A DNA stretch of 64,000 nucleotides from Mycolicibacterium hassiacum DSM 44199 (GTDB taxonomy: Bacteria; Actinomycetota; Actinomycetes; Mycobacteriales; Mycobacteriaceae), in NCBI RefSeq assembly GCF_900603025.1, contig NZ_LR026975.1:4774001-4838000 (forward strand). Direction: 5' to 3'. The stretch's first letter is position 1. Each line of letters begins with the position of its first letter. The notes under the pieces were generated by a model that had not been told where the DNA came from, did no database searches, and saw only the letters and a program-made list of their open reading frames with translations. The translations under genes were made by a program, and so were the position numbers. This document shows positions 29,768 through 37,921 of this stretch, piece by piece.

Positions 29768-30211
29768 ATGTACCCACGGAATCCCGGGCCGCAGGATCCG
29801 GCGCCTGCACCGTTCCCGCAACCGGTACCGCCCGTCCTTCCGTACCCGGAGTGCCCCGAGCAGCCTGGTTCGGCGTGGCCGCCGGGCCGCATCGTCGATC
29901 TTGTCGCGACCGCCGTGCTGTTCGCCGTCTACACCGTCGGCCTGCTGTTGCTGCTGTGGTTCAGCCTGTTCTGGGTGATGGGGACCGACGTGTGCGCGTA
30001 CAAGGACGAGTGCCCGATCGAGGACCGGCTACCAATGGCCTACCTCGTCCACGACGGCCTCGGCATCGTCGTGTTCGCGGTGCTGCTGATCGTGGCGATC
30101 ATCCGGCTGATACGGGCCCGGCGGTCGTTCTGGCTGCCGCTGGTCGGCATGGCCATCCAGGCAGCGTTACTGGTGCTCGTGCTGAAGACGATGCTGGTGA
30201 TGCCGGACTGA
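29768..30211 (+). CDS. Small integral membrane protein of unknown function
   Basis: 147 residues: a proline-rich cytoplasmic N-terminus (YPRNPGPQDPAPAPFPQPVP), then about three hydrophobic helices starting at IVDLVATAVLFAVYTVG, with an intervening loop holding two Cys (DVCAYKDECPIED). ATG 29768 lies six bases after TACGGT (29756-29761), a TANNNT element, supporting a leaderless start; longer in-frame starts give atypical sequence. No known domain recognised. Confidence 0.7.
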   Translation: MYPRNPGPQDPAPAPFPQPVPPVLPYPECPEQPGSAWPPGRIVDLVATAVLFAVYTVGLLLLLWFSLFWVMGTDVCAYKDECPIEDRLPMAYLVHDGLGIVVFAVLLIVAIIRLIRARRSFWLPLVGMAIQAALLVLVLKTMLVMPD

Positions 30212-30224
30212 CCGGGGACGCGGA

Positions 30225-31049
30225 CTACTCGCCGGTGAAATCGGGCCGGCGCTTCTCGAACATCGCGGTGATCGCCTCGCCGAGATCCTTCGACGGCAGG
30301 AACGCCGAGTTCCACGCCGCCACGTAGCGCAGGCTCGCCGAGACCCGGTCGATGCGCTGCTGGTCGAGCACGTCCTTGATGCCACGCACGGTCAGCGGCG
30401 GGTTGGCGGCGATCTCGGCCGCGGTGCGGTGGGCGGCCGCCAGCGACGCCTCGGCATCGGGGAAGACGTCGTTGACCAGACCGATCTTCTCGGCCCGGGC
30501 GGCGTCGATGTCCTTGCCGGTCAACGCCAGCTCCCGCAGGTGTCCGTCGGACAGGATCAACGGCAACCGGGCCAGGCTGCCGACATCGGCGACGATGGCC
30601 AACTTGACCTCACGCACCGAGAACTTGGCGTCGGCGCTGGCGTAGCGGATGTCGACGGCCGAGATCAGGTCCACCCCGCCGCCGATGCACCAGCCGTGGA
30701 CCGACGCGATGGTGGGCGTGCGGCAGTCGGCCACCGCGTTGATCGCGCCCTGCATGCTCAGCAGGCGGGTGTGGAACTCGGCGCGGGCCCGGGCCGACGC
30801 GTTCGGACTCATCACCTCGCTGAGCGCGCCGCCCATCGCGGGCAGGTCCAGGCCGTAGCTGAAGTTCTTCCCGGACCCGGCCAGCACGATCGCCCGGACC
30901 TGCGGGTCGGCGTCGAGCTCGGCGAACACCCGGGGCATCTCGGCCCAGAACGCCGGGCCCATGGCGTTGCCCTTGCCCGGACCGATCAGCGTCACCTGCG
31001 CGACGTGGTCCTTGACGTCGACGGTGACCGACTCATACGCAGCGCCCAT
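30225..31049 (-). CDS. echA21: Enoyl-CoA hydratase/isomerase EchA21
   Basis: 274-residue crotonase-fold protein. The oxyanion-hole segments are GSGKNFSYGLDL and HGWCIGGGVDL. Asp residues in the GSLARLPLILSDG region suggest a dienoyl-CoA isomerase-like active site rather than a classical hydratase with two Glu. Probable role in fatty acid or sterol side-chain degradation. Same length and location as Rv3774 in M. tuberculosis. Confidence 0.9.
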   Translation of the reverse strand: MGAAYESVTVDVKDHVAQVTLIGPGKGNAMGPAFWAEMPRVFAELDADPQVRAIVLAGSGKNFSYGLDLPAMGGALSEVMSPNASARARAEFHTRLLSMQGAINAVADCRTPTIASVHGWCIGGGVDLISAVDIRYASADAKFSVREVKLAIVADVGSLARLPLILSDGHLRELALTGKDIDAARAEKIGLVNDVFPDAEASLAAAHRTAAEIAANPPLTVRGIKDVLDQQRIDRVSASLRYVAAWNSAFLPSKDLGEAITAMFEKRRPDFTGE

Positions 31050-31066
31050 GCGAAGAGGCTAACCAC

Positions 31067-31510
31067 TCACCCCGGCACGCCGGTGATCGCCTCACGAACG
31101 GTGAGGTCCGGCATCAGCTGGCACAGCGCGGTCGCGATCAGGGTGGCGGTCAGCACCGCCTCGGGGCTGGACTGCTCCCGCTCGCCCAGGTTGGCCCGGA
31201 TCACCGCCCGCCGGGTGGGTTCGTCGAGGTCGTTGAACTCCCGGCAGCGCAGCGTCGTCGCATTGGCCGGGGGCGGGACCTCGGGCACATCGGCGCCGGG
31301 CAGGCCCGGGATCGGGAACGGCAGCTCGGGGAGATCCGGCAGACCGGGAATCGAGGGCAGCCCGGTCGGCGCCTCCGGGGTGCTCAGCGGCGGGCCGGGC
31401 TCGGTGGTCACCGCGACCGAGCCCTCGGTGGTGCGCTGACAGCCGGTGGCCGCCACGGCCAGCAGCAGCGCCGCGGCGGCCGCCCGGACATGGGAGTTCA
31501 CCTGCGCCAC
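31067..31510 (-). CDS. Putative lipoprotein
   Basis: 147 residues. The N-terminal hydrophobic stretch AAAAALLLAVAATGC ends in a lipobox Cys. A proline-rich linker (GLPSIPGLPDLPELPFPIPG) follows, then a small C-terminal helical domain with two Cys (LRCREFNDLDEPTRR and TALCQLMPDLTV), probably disulfide-bonded. Secreted and lipid-anchored by inference. The domain resembles small helical domains in other mycobacterial lipoproteins, but no function is assigned. Confidence 0.75.
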   Translation of the reverse strand: MAQVNSHVRAAAAALLLAVAATGCQRTTEGSVAVTTEPGPPLSTPEAPTGLPSIPGLPDLPELPFPIPGLPGADVPEVPPPANATTLRCREFNDLDEPTRRAVIRANLGEREQSSPEAVLTATLIATALCQLMPDLTVREAITGVPG

Positions 31511-31542
31511 GATAGGCGCGTCGGGGCTCTAACGTGAGGTTC

Positions 31543-32139
31543 ATGGCACACCACCCGAGTTCCGCGCCGGTCGACGAACTCCAGTGCGCCGAGGAGACGT
31601 TTGCGGTGCTGCAGCAGGTGCTGCGCGGGATCGGCGCCGACGACCTGACCAGGCCCACCCCGTGTCGTGAGTTCGACGTCGCCGGGCTGACCGACCATCT
31701 GCTGAACTCGATCGGCCTGATCGGCGGCATGGCCGGCGCCCAACTGCCCGCCCGAGACAATACCGGGTCGATCGAGGAGCAGGTGGTGCGGGCGGCGCGG
31801 CCCACGCTGGACGCGTGGCACCGCCGCGGGCTCGGCGGCACGGTGCGCCTGGGGCACAACGAACAGCCGGCCACGGTAATGGCGGGGGTGCTGTCGCTGG
31901 AGTTCCTGGTGCACGCCTGGGACTACGCCACCGCCCTGGGGCGGCCGCTCACCGCGCCCGAACCGCTCAGCGAGTACGTGCTGGGGCTGGCGCACCGGAT
32001 CATCACCCCCGCGGGCCGCGCCAAGGTCGGCTTCGACGATCCGATCGAGGTGCCCGACGACGCGTCGGCGCTGGACAGGCTGATCGGCTACACCGGCCGG
32101 CGGCCCGGGCGCGCAGCCGCGGTCATTCGCCCCCGGTGA
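31543..32139 (+). CDS. TIGR03086 / mycothiol maleylpyruvate isomerase-like DinB-fold protein (Rv3773c type)
   Basis: 198 residues. The N-terminal LTRPTPCREFDVAGLTDHLL segment and LEFLVHAWDYATALG carry the three His of the DinB/MDMPI metal site. Members are metal-dependent mycothiol S-transferases or uncharacterised enzymes. ATG 31543 sits seven bases after TAACGT (31530-31535), so a leaderless message is possible. The 3' end overlaps convergent hisC2 by 17 bases. Confidence 0.85.
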   Translation: MAHHPSSAPVDELQCAEETFAVLQQVLRGIGADDLTRPTPCREFDVAGLTDHLLNSIGLIGGMAGAQLPARDNTGSIEEQVVRAARPTLDAWHRRGLGGTVRLGHNEQPATVMAGVLSLEFLVHAWDYATALGRPLTAPEPLSEYVLGLAHRIITPAGRAKVGFDDPIEVPDDASALDRLIGYTGRRPGRAAAVIRPR

Positions 32140-33181
32140 TCCAGCCGCAGGCGAACTCGAGGAACGCGTCGTTCTCCCGGGGACTGGCGACGGTGACGCG
32201 CACCCCGTCGTCGCCGTAGGGGCGCACGATGATCCGGTGGTCGGCCGCGGCCTCGGCGTACTGCTGGGCCCGGCCGGGCAGCGGCAGCCACACGAAGTTG
32301 CCCTGCGAGTCGGGCACCGGGTAGCCGGCCGCACGCAGCGCCGCGGTGACCCGAGCCCGCTCGGCGACGACGGCGTCGGTGCGGGCCAGCAACTCGTCGG
32401 CGGCCTCCAGCGAGGCGATCGCCGCCGCCTGCGCCACGCTGCTGACCGTGAACGGGACGTAGACCTTGCCCAGCGCGGTGATGATCCCGGGGTCGCCGAC
32501 GGCGTAGCCGACGCGCAGCCCAGCCAACCCGTACGCCTTCGAAAACGTCCGCAGCACAACCACGTTCGGGTGGGCACGGACCAGGCCGAGGCTGTCCGGC
32601 AGCATCGGCTCGCGGATGTACTCGACGTAGGCCTCGTCGATGGCGACCAGGATGTGCGGCGGTACCGCGGCGACGAACCGGGCCAGCGCGTCGGGCTGCA
32701 CCACCGTGCCGGTGGGGTTGTTCGGGTTGCAGACGAAGATCAGCCGGGTGCGGTCGGTGATCGCGGCCAGCATCGCGTCGAGGTCGTAGGTGTGGTCGCG
32801 CAGCGGGACCTGCACCGCGGTGGCGCCGGCGGTGCGCACCTGCAGCGGGTAGATCTCGAAACTGCGCCACCCGAACAGCACCTCGTCGCCCACCGACGCG
32901 GTGATCTGGATCAACTGCTGGCACAGGCTGACCGACCCGCAGCCCACCGAGATGTGCTCCGGGCCGAAGCCGACGTGCTCGGCCAGGCGCTGCCGGAGCT
33001 CGGCGTAGCCGTTGTCGGGGTAGCGGTTGATCGAGTCGGTGGCCTTGTCGATGGCGGCCCGCACGCTGGGCAGCGGACCGTGCACCGTCTCGTTGCTGGC
33101 GATCTTGATCGCGCCCGGAACGGTCCGCCCCGGGGTGTACGCCGGAAGGTCGGCCAGTTCGGGGCGCAGGCGGGCGGTCAC
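32123..33181 (-). CDS. hisC2: Histidinol-phosphate / aromatic amino acid aminotransferase HisC2
   Basis: 352-residue class I/II PLP aminotransferase. The Schiff-base Lys is in TFSKAYGLAGLRVGYA, with NPNNPTGTV and ASNETVHGPLPSV earlier. In M. tuberculosis the second HisC-like enzyme (Rv3772) has been reported to act on aromatic amino acids such as phenylalanine or histidinol phosphate. It is not in a his operon here, favouring the aromatic role. GTG start at 33181. Confidence 0.88.
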   Translation of the reverse strand: MTARLRPELADLPAYTPGRTVPGAIKIASNETVHGPLPSVRAAIDKATDSINRYPDNGYAELRQRLAEHVGFGPEHISVGCGSVSLCQQLIQITASVGDEVLFGWRSFEIYPLQVRTAGATAVQVPLRDHTYDLDAMLAAITDRTRLIFVCNPNNPTGTVVQPDALARFVAAVPPHILVAIDEAYVEYIREPMLPDSLGLVRAHPNVVVLRTFSKAYGLAGLRVGYAVGDPGIITALGKVYVPFTVSSVAQAAAIASLEAADELLARTDAVVAERARVTAALRAAGYPVPDSQGNFVWLPLPGRAQQYAEAAADHRIIVRPYGDDGVRVTVASPRENDAFLEFACGWITGGE

Positions 33182-33225
33182 GCGACCAGTTTATGGGGTG
33201 AGTTCCACGCCACTGCCGATCTGCT

Positions 33226-33255
33226 TTGCCTACCGCTGGCGAAGCTGTGTACTCT
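33226..33255 (+). promoter_or_regulatory. Promoter of the tRNA-Ser(GCU)/tRNA-Arg unit
   Basis: TTGCCT (33226-33231) and TACTCT (33250-33255) are separated by 18 bases, a good SigA-type promoter. Transcription would start near 33262, about 16 bases before the first tRNA. Confidence 0.65.
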
Positions 33256-33277
33256 GTCGCAGCGGCGGTACACGTCA

Positions 33278-33366
33278 GGAGGCGTGCCAGAGCGGCCGAA
33301 TGGGGCTCACTGCTAATGAGTTGTCCGCCTAACAGCGGACCGGAGGTTCAAATCCTCTCGCCTCCG
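33278..33366 (+). tRNA. serV: tRNA-Ser (anticodon GCU)
   Basis: Acceptor stem GGAGGCG pairs with CGCCTCC. The anticodon stem CTCA/TGAG presents loop CTGCTAA, anticodon GCT. A long variable arm (TGTCCGCC...GCGGAC) is typical of tRNA-Ser, and the T loop is GTTCAAATC. Discriminator G is 33366; CCA is not encoded. Co-transcribed with the tRNA-Arg 25 bases downstream. Confidence 0.95.
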
Positions 33367-33391
33367 CTGACCGCCTACAACTGAATATCGA

Positions 33392-33464
33392 GCGCCCGTA
33401 GCTCAACGGATAGAGCATCTGACTACGGATCAGAAGGTTAGGGGTTCGAATCCCTTCGGGCGCG
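33392..33464 (+). tRNA. argV: tRNA-Arg (anticodon ACG)
   Basis: 73 bases. Acceptor GCGCCCG pairs with CGGGCGC, D arm GCTCAACGGATAGAGC, anticodon arm TCTGA-CTACGGA-TCAGA with anticodon ACG (A34 expected to be edited to inosine by TadA, which is encoded at 48274), and T arm AGGGGTTCGAATCCCTT. CCA is not encoded. Confidence 0.96.
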
Positions 33465-33477
33465 CGTTCGGTGAAGA

Positions 33478-33510
33478 ACCGTCCCCACCAGCGGTGGAGG
33501 GCGGTTTTTT
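33478..33510 (+). terminator. Rho-independent terminator of the tRNA unit
   Basis: CCGTCCCCACC and GGTGGAGGGCGG form an 11-bp stem with one bulged A and a three-base loop, directly followed by six T residues (33505-33510). It sits 14 bases after the tRNA-Arg gene. Confidence 0.85.
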
Positions 33511-33549
33511 CGTGGCGTGGGTCCGGGGTCCGAGTTCTCGGGCGCGCAG

Positions 33550-34437
33550 CTAGTCCGCCAACAGCTCACGGGTGGCCGGCACCATCTCGGCCGCGATCCG
33601 CTCGAGGGTGGGTTCGTCGTCGACGGCGAAGACGAACCCGCCGATCCCGTAGCTCGTCGCGAGCTCGGCGAGGTCCTGTGCCCAGGCCTCGGCCGGGCCG
33701 TCGAGGAATCCGTCGCGCCGGGGACCGAAGCGGCCGGTGACGTTGAGGATCCGTCTGATGCCGCGCGGGTCGCGGCCCGCCGCGACGGCCGCCTCGTCGA
33801 TCCGCCGGTTGAGCTCGGCCAGGTCGGACGGTCCGCCGGGCAGGAAGGACAGCGACGGCAGCCATCCGTCCGCGCTGCGGCCGATCAGCTCCAGCATCCG
33901 GGGCTTGTATCCGCCGATCCAGATGCCGATCGGGTGGGCGGGTGCGGGGCCGCGCTTGGCGCCGACCACCCGGTAATGGTCGCCGTCGACGCGCACCGGT
34001 CCCCGCTCGTAGGGGGCCCACATCTGGCGCATGATCCGGATGGCCTCGTCGAGCGCGCGGCGCGACTGGCCGGGGGTCAGCCGCCGCCCGCCCATCGCGA
34101 CGATGGGATCCCAGAACCCGCCCGCACCCAACGCCATCTCGAACCGCCCCTGCGACAGCAGATCGAGGCTGATCGCGCTGCGCGCCAGCACGGCCGGCTG
34201 CCGCAGCGGCAGGTTGAGCACGTTGCCGGCGATCCTGATCCGCGACGTCCGGGCCGCCACGTACGCCATCAGCGTCCAGGTGTCGTGGAACCGTGCCTGG
34301 TAGGGATGGTCCTGGAAGGTGACCAGGTCGAACCCCGCGCGCTCGGCGGCCACGGCGAGCTCCACCGGCCGCTGCGGCGGATCGTTGCTCGGGGTGACGA
34401 ACGCACCGAACAGTGGGGTGTGGCCGTAGCCGGTCAT
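33550..34437 (-). CDS. LLM-class F420-dependent oxidoreductase
   Basis: 295-residue luciferase-like TIM barrel. Family features: GFDLVTFQDHPYQARFHDTW near the N-terminus, ALGAGGFWDPIVAMGG, and GIWIGGYKPRMLELIGRSADGW. Mycobacterial members of this class generally use coenzyme F420 rather than FMN. Substrate unknown. It follows a Ddn-like gene by eight bases on the same strand, so the two deazaflavin-linked proteins are probably one operon. Confidence 0.85.
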   Translation of the reverse strand: MTGYGHTPLFGAFVTPSNDPPQRPVELAVAAERAGFDLVTFQDHPYQARFHDTWTLMAYVAARTSRIRIAGNVLNLPLRQPAVLARSAISLDLLSQGRFEMALGAGGFWDPIVAMGGRRLTPGQSRRALDEAIRIMRQMWAPYERGPVRVDGDHYRVVGAKRGPAPAHPIGIWIGGYKPRMLELIGRSADGWLPSLSFLPGGPSDLAELNRRIDEAAVAAGRDPRGIRRILNVTGRFGPRRDGFLDGPAEAWAQDLAELATSYGIGGFVFAVDDEPTLERIAAEMVPATRELLAD

Positions 34438-34445
34438 GGCGGCGT

Positions 34446-34886
34446 TCAGGTCAGGCTCAGCTCGAACACCGGGATCACCCGCGTCGTCGCCGCCTCGTAT
34501 TCGGCGAACCCCGGTGCGCGCCTCTTGACTTCGGCGAAGATCCGGTCCCGCTCAGCGCCGCCGAGTTCGCGGACGATCGCCTCGGCCGGCGGGTCGGCGC
34601 CGATCTCCACCATGATGCTCGGGGTGTTGCGGATGTTGGCCACCCAGCCGGGATTTCGGTCGCGGCCCGCCGCCGAGCCGACGATGTACTTCGCGCCGTC
34701 GATCTCGAACAGCCCGACCGGGGAGACCCGCTGGCGGCCCGTCTTCGCGCCGACGGTGGTGATCAGGGCCAGCGGAAACCCCTCGAACGGGCCGCCCACC
34801 CGCCCGCCGTTCGTGCGGAACTCGGCGATGTTCTGCTGGTTGAACTCCCGCTCCGACTCCGGCGAGAAGTCCCGAGGATCGGCCAT
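34446..34886 (-). CDS. Deazaflavin-dependent nitroreductase family protein (Ddn-like)
   Basis: 146-residue split beta-barrel. Segments TVGAKTGRQRVSPVGL and IVGSAAGRDRNPGWVANIR are characteristic of the F420-binding Ddn/FDOR-A family, whose members reduce quinones or nitro compounds. The ATG at 34886 has an AAGGAG-like box upstream on the minus strand. It leads the operon with the LLM oxidoreductase and is divergent from the UbiA prenyltransferase. Confidence 0.85.
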   Translation of the reverse strand: MADPRDFSPESEREFNQQNIAEFRTNGGRVGGPFEGFPLALITTVGAKTGRQRVSPVGLFEIDGAKYIVGSAAGRDRNPGWVANIRNTPSIMVEIGADPPAEAIVRELGGAERDRIFAEVKRRAPGFAEYEAATTRVIPVFELSLT

Positions 34887-35029
34887 GACGGCTCCTTGTC
34901 TGTCGTGCGTGGGCTTCGTTGAATCTCGGTGCCGCCGACGACTCGCCGTGCGGGATCGGACGCAAGGGAGCCACCTCGATCCTGACAGAGTTCTGCGGGG
35001 GAGTCCATGCCGCGGCATACCATCGGCTG

Positions 35030-36040
35030 ATGACCGAGGTGAGATCGCGCTCACGGATCGGCGCCTGGCTCTACGCGCTGCGCACCACCAACCCGCCACC
35101 GGACGGGCCGGTCGACGTCGTCACCCGCTGGCTCGTCGTCACCCGCGCCGCGGTGCTGCCGATGACCCTGTTCGCGGGGTTGATCGCGGGCCTGCTGGCG
35201 GTCGGCGAACCCGGCCTGGACTGGCGCTGGTTGACCCTCGCCGTGGTCGGGATCGTGTTGGCGCACATCGCCAACAACCTGATGAACGACCTCTACGACA
35301 CCGACACCGGCCTGGATGAGGCCGACTATCCGCGCGCCCTGTACGCGCCGCATCCGGTGCTGTCCGGCCTGGTCAGCCGGCGCACCCTGATCACCGCGAT
35401 CCTCGCGGTCAACCTCGCCGACCTGGCCATCCTGGTGGTGCTCACCTGGGCCCGCGGCTGGCCGGTGGTGGCCTTCGGGCTGGCCGGCTTCCTGCTCAGC
35501 GTGGCCTACACCGCACCGCCGCTACGGCTGAAGAAGCGCGGGCTCGGCGAACCCGATGTGCTGGTGGTGTGGGGGCCGCTGATGATCTGCGGCACCTACT
35601 ACTCCGCGGTCGGTTCGGTCGGCTGGGAGGTGCTGCTGGCGGCGGTGCCCTACGGGCTGCTGTGCACGACCGTGTTGATGGGCAAACACATCGACAAGAT
35701 CCGCTACGACGAGCCGCGCGGCATCCGCACCCTGCCGGTGCTGCTCGGCGCCACCCGCGCCCGGGCCGTCACGCTCGGGATGCTGGTGGCGTTCTACCTG
35801 CTGGTCGCCCTGGCGGTGGCGCTGGGCGCGATGCCGTGGCCGGCGCTGCTGGTGCTGCTGGCGCTGCCGCGGCTGGTCACGCTGTGGCCGCACTTCCGTC
35901 GCCCGCCGCCCGACGAGCCGCCGCCGAACTTCCCGGTCTGGCCGCTGTGGTACGCGGCACTGGCCTGGGTGCACGTGCGGCTGGCGGGCGCGCTGCTGGT
36001 GGCCGGGCTGGCCGTCGGCGCCGTGCTGAACACGATCTGA
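35030..36040 (+). CDS. UbiA-family membrane prenyltransferase
   Basis: 336 residues with eight or nine membrane helices. The two Asp-rich motifs of the superfamily are present: NNLMNDLYDTDTGLDEAD and GKHIDKIRYDEPRGIRTLP, which bind the polyprenyl diphosphate with Mg2+. It could prenylate a quinone precursor (MenA-like) or another aromatic or sugar acceptor. It is not next to dprE1 or men genes, so MenA and UbiA (Rv3806c type) roles are not supported by context. The neighbours are F420-type reductases and a TetR regulator. ATG 35030 fits the family N-terminus. Confidence 0.85.
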   Translation: MTEVRSRSRIGAWLYALRTTNPPPDGPVDVVTRWLVVTRAAVLPMTLFAGLIAGLLAVGEPGLDWRWLTLAVVGIVLAHIANNLMNDLYDTDTGLDEADYPRALYAPHPVLSGLVSRRTLITAILAVNLADLAILVVLTWARGWPVVAFGLAGFLLSVAYTAPPLRLKKRGLGEPDVLVVWGPLMICGTYYSAVGSVGWEVLLAAVPYGLLCTTVLMGKHIDKIRYDEPRGIRTLPVLLGATRARAVTLGMLVAFYLLVALAVALGAMPWPALLVLLALPRLVTLWPHFRRPPPDEPPPNFPVWPLWYAALAWVHVRLAGALLVAGLAVGAVLNTI

Positions 36041-36048
36041 CGTGCTGC

Positions 36049-36681
36049 TCAGCCGGGCGGGCGCACGCCGTGCAGGAAGAACTGGGTCAGCTCCTCGACG
36101 ATCCGGTCGCGTGACGGCGCGTCGTCGGCCCGGCGGTAGGTCGACGGCAGCAGCGCCGACACCGCGCTGATGATCAGGAACCCCATCCGGGCCGCGAGAT
36201 CCGGGTCCATCCGGCGGTGCCGGGGGTCGGTGACGAACGCCGCGGTGCTCGGGGTGATCCGCTCGAAGAGCCGGACGAACGCGTCGCGGATCACCGCGGT
36301 GTCCGGCCCGGAGTCGCGCGAGGCCACCACCTCGAACAGCGCCAGGGTGGCCTGCCGGTGGTCGGCCAGGCACTCGACCAGGCCCGACACGTAATCGCGG
36401 ATCTGCTGCTCATCGGTCAGCACAGCGGCGTCCGACCAGCGCGCCGCCGTCTCGTCGAGCACCTTCACGAACGGTTTGAGTACCGAGGCGACGAACAGGT
36501 CGGCCTTGGAGTTGAAGTACCGGAAGATCAGGCTCTCGGTCACGCCCGCCTTCGCCGCGATCTGCTGGGTGGTGGTGGCGCGGTAGCCCTGCGTGCTGAA
36601 CAGCTCGTGCGCCGCCTCGACCAGCAGTCGGGGCGCGGTGCCGCGACCGACCCGGGTGCCCTTGGCCACGAGCAAAGTCAA
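36049..36681 (-). CDS. TetR-family regulator divergent from the sulfotransferase operon
   Basis: 210 residues from TTG 36681, or 206 from GTG 36669. The N-terminal helix-turn-helix is TTTQQIAAKAGVTESLIFRYFNSK; the C-terminal ligand domain is generic. A 31-bp perfect palindrome lies 8 to 20 bases from its start, in the shared promoter region with the sulfotransferase gene, and is almost certainly its operator. The ligand is unknown. Confidence 0.88.
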   Translation of the reverse strand: MTLLVAKGTRVGRGTAPRLLVEAAHELFSTQGYRATTTQQIAAKAGVTESLIFRYFNSKADLFVASVLKPFVKVLDETAARWSDAAVLTDEQQIRDYVSGLVECLADHRQATLALFEVVASRDSGPDTAVIRDAFVRLFERITPSTAAFVTDPRHRRMDPDLAARMGFLIISAVSALLPSTYRRADDAPSRDRIVEELTQFFLHGVRPPG

Positions 36682-36688
36682 CCACAGC

Positions 36689-36719
36689 CGAGTTAGTCAA
36701 GTGACACTTGACTAACTCG
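36689..36719. promoter_or_regulatory. 31-bp perfect palindromic operator
   Basis: Two 15-base arms (36689-36703 and 36705-36719) are exact reverse complements around a central A (36704). The arm begins CGAGTTAGTCAAGTG. It lies between the TetR gene and the sulfotransferase gene and overlaps the -35 box of the rightward promoter, so repressor binding would block that promoter. Confidence 0.85.
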
Positions 36720-36737
36720 CCGGACGCCGCCTAGAGT
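36708..36737 (+). promoter_or_regulatory. Promoter of the sulfotransferase-DUF1214 operon
   Basis: TTGACT (36708-36713) and TAGAGT (36732-36737) are separated by 18 bases. The -35 box lies inside the right arm of the palindromic operator. Predicted start is near 36744, followed by GGGAGG (36746-36751) and the ATG at 36758. Confidence 0.65.
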
Positions 36738-36757
36738 CCGGCATCGGGAGGTCCCCG

Positions 36758-37921
36758 ATGACCCGGATGCACAACCGCCGGACGGCGACCGAGGCCGCCG
36801 AGCTGATCGACGAGGCCTGCCGGCGCAGCGGGCTCGACGATTTCGGGGAGCGCGATCCGGCCCCCGCGCTGGAGCGGTTCATCGACTCGGTGGACCAGGA
36901 CGCGCGCCTGGCCGACCCGTTCCGGACCGCCCTGTTCGAGCAGGTGGTCGGCTACCTGGTCAACCGCCTCGAGGTCGAGGACTGGCACAAGCGGTGCCTC
37001 GACATCGGCCGGGAGCAGATCCGGGCACCGGTGTTCGGCGTCGGACTGCCGCGCACCGCTTCGACATTGGCGGTCAGCCTGCTCGCCCAGGACCCCGCGA
37101 CCAGGTCGCTGCGCTGGTGGGAGGCGGCGCGCCCGTGTCCACCGCCCACCGCCGAAACCCAGCACGACGATCCGCGGATCGCCGAGGCCCGGGCCGCCTA
37201 CGAACTGCAGCAGCAGGTCATCCCCGAACTCACCGCGATGGTGCCCATCGAGCCGACCGGACCGATGGAGTGCAACTGGGTGCTTGCACACCAGATGACG
37301 TCGATGCACTACTTCGTCTACGTCGACGCGGAATCGTATGTGCGCTGGGTGATCTCCGACGACTGTGATATGGGTCCGGCGTATCGCCATCACCGGCAGG
37401 TGTTGCAGCTGCTGCAATGGCGATGCCCGCCGAAGCGGTGGAATCTCAAAGGGCCGCAGCACATGTTCCACCTGCACGCGCTCGACAGCGTGTACCCGGA
37501 CGCACGGTTCGTCGTCACCCACCGGGAGCCGGCGACCGTGCTGGTCTCACTGGCCCGGCTCGCCGAGACGCTGCACAAGGTCTACGGCGGCGGCGATCGC
37601 CGACGCATCGGCCGGTTCATCGTCGGACTCTGGGAGGAGGGACTGCGCCGCCTGATCGCCTTCCGCGACGAAAACGGCAACGACGAAAGGTTTTTCGACA
37701 TCCACTTCGAACCGTTCATGGCCGATCGGCTCGGCACGATGCGCGCCGTGTACGACTGGCTCGGCTGGGAGTTCACCCCGGCCGCCGAAGCGGGCATCCG
37801 GCGCTGGCAGGAGCGCAACCCCCAGCAGCCCAACCCCTATTCGGCCGCCGACTACGGCCTGGACGCCGACGAGATCAGGGAACGGTTCAGCTTCTACACG
37901 ACGAGGTTCGGTGTCACATGA
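36758..37921 (+). CDS. Sulfotransferase family protein
   Basis: 387 residues of the mycobacterial sulfotransferase family. The 5'-phosphosulfate loop region is VFGVGLPRTASTLAVSLLA (RTAST is the PAPS-binding part), and the second site is NLKGPQHMFHLHAL with VVTHREPATVLVSL. These proteins transfer sulfate from PAPS, but several family members have no known acceptor. It overlaps the DUF1214 gene by ATGA and is controlled, by inference, by the divergent TetR. Confidence 0.85.
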   Translation: MTRMHNRRTATEAAELIDEACRRSGLDDFGERDPAPALERFIDSVDQDARLADPFRTALFEQVVGYLVNRLEVEDWHKRCLDIGREQIRAPVFGVGLPRTASTLAVSLLAQDPATRSLRWWEAARPCPPPTAETQHDDPRIAEARAAYELQQQVIPELTAMVPIEPTGPMECNWVLAHQMTSMHYFVYVDAESYVRWVISDDCDMGPAYRHHRQVLQLLQWRCPPKRWNLKGPQHMFHLHALDSVYPDARFVVTHREPATVLVSLARLAETLHKVYGGGDRRRIGRFIVGLWEEGLRRLIAFRDENGNDERFFDIHFEPFMADRLGTMRAVYDWLGWEFTPAAEAGIRRWQERNPQQPNPYSAADYGLDADEIRERFSFYTTRFGVT

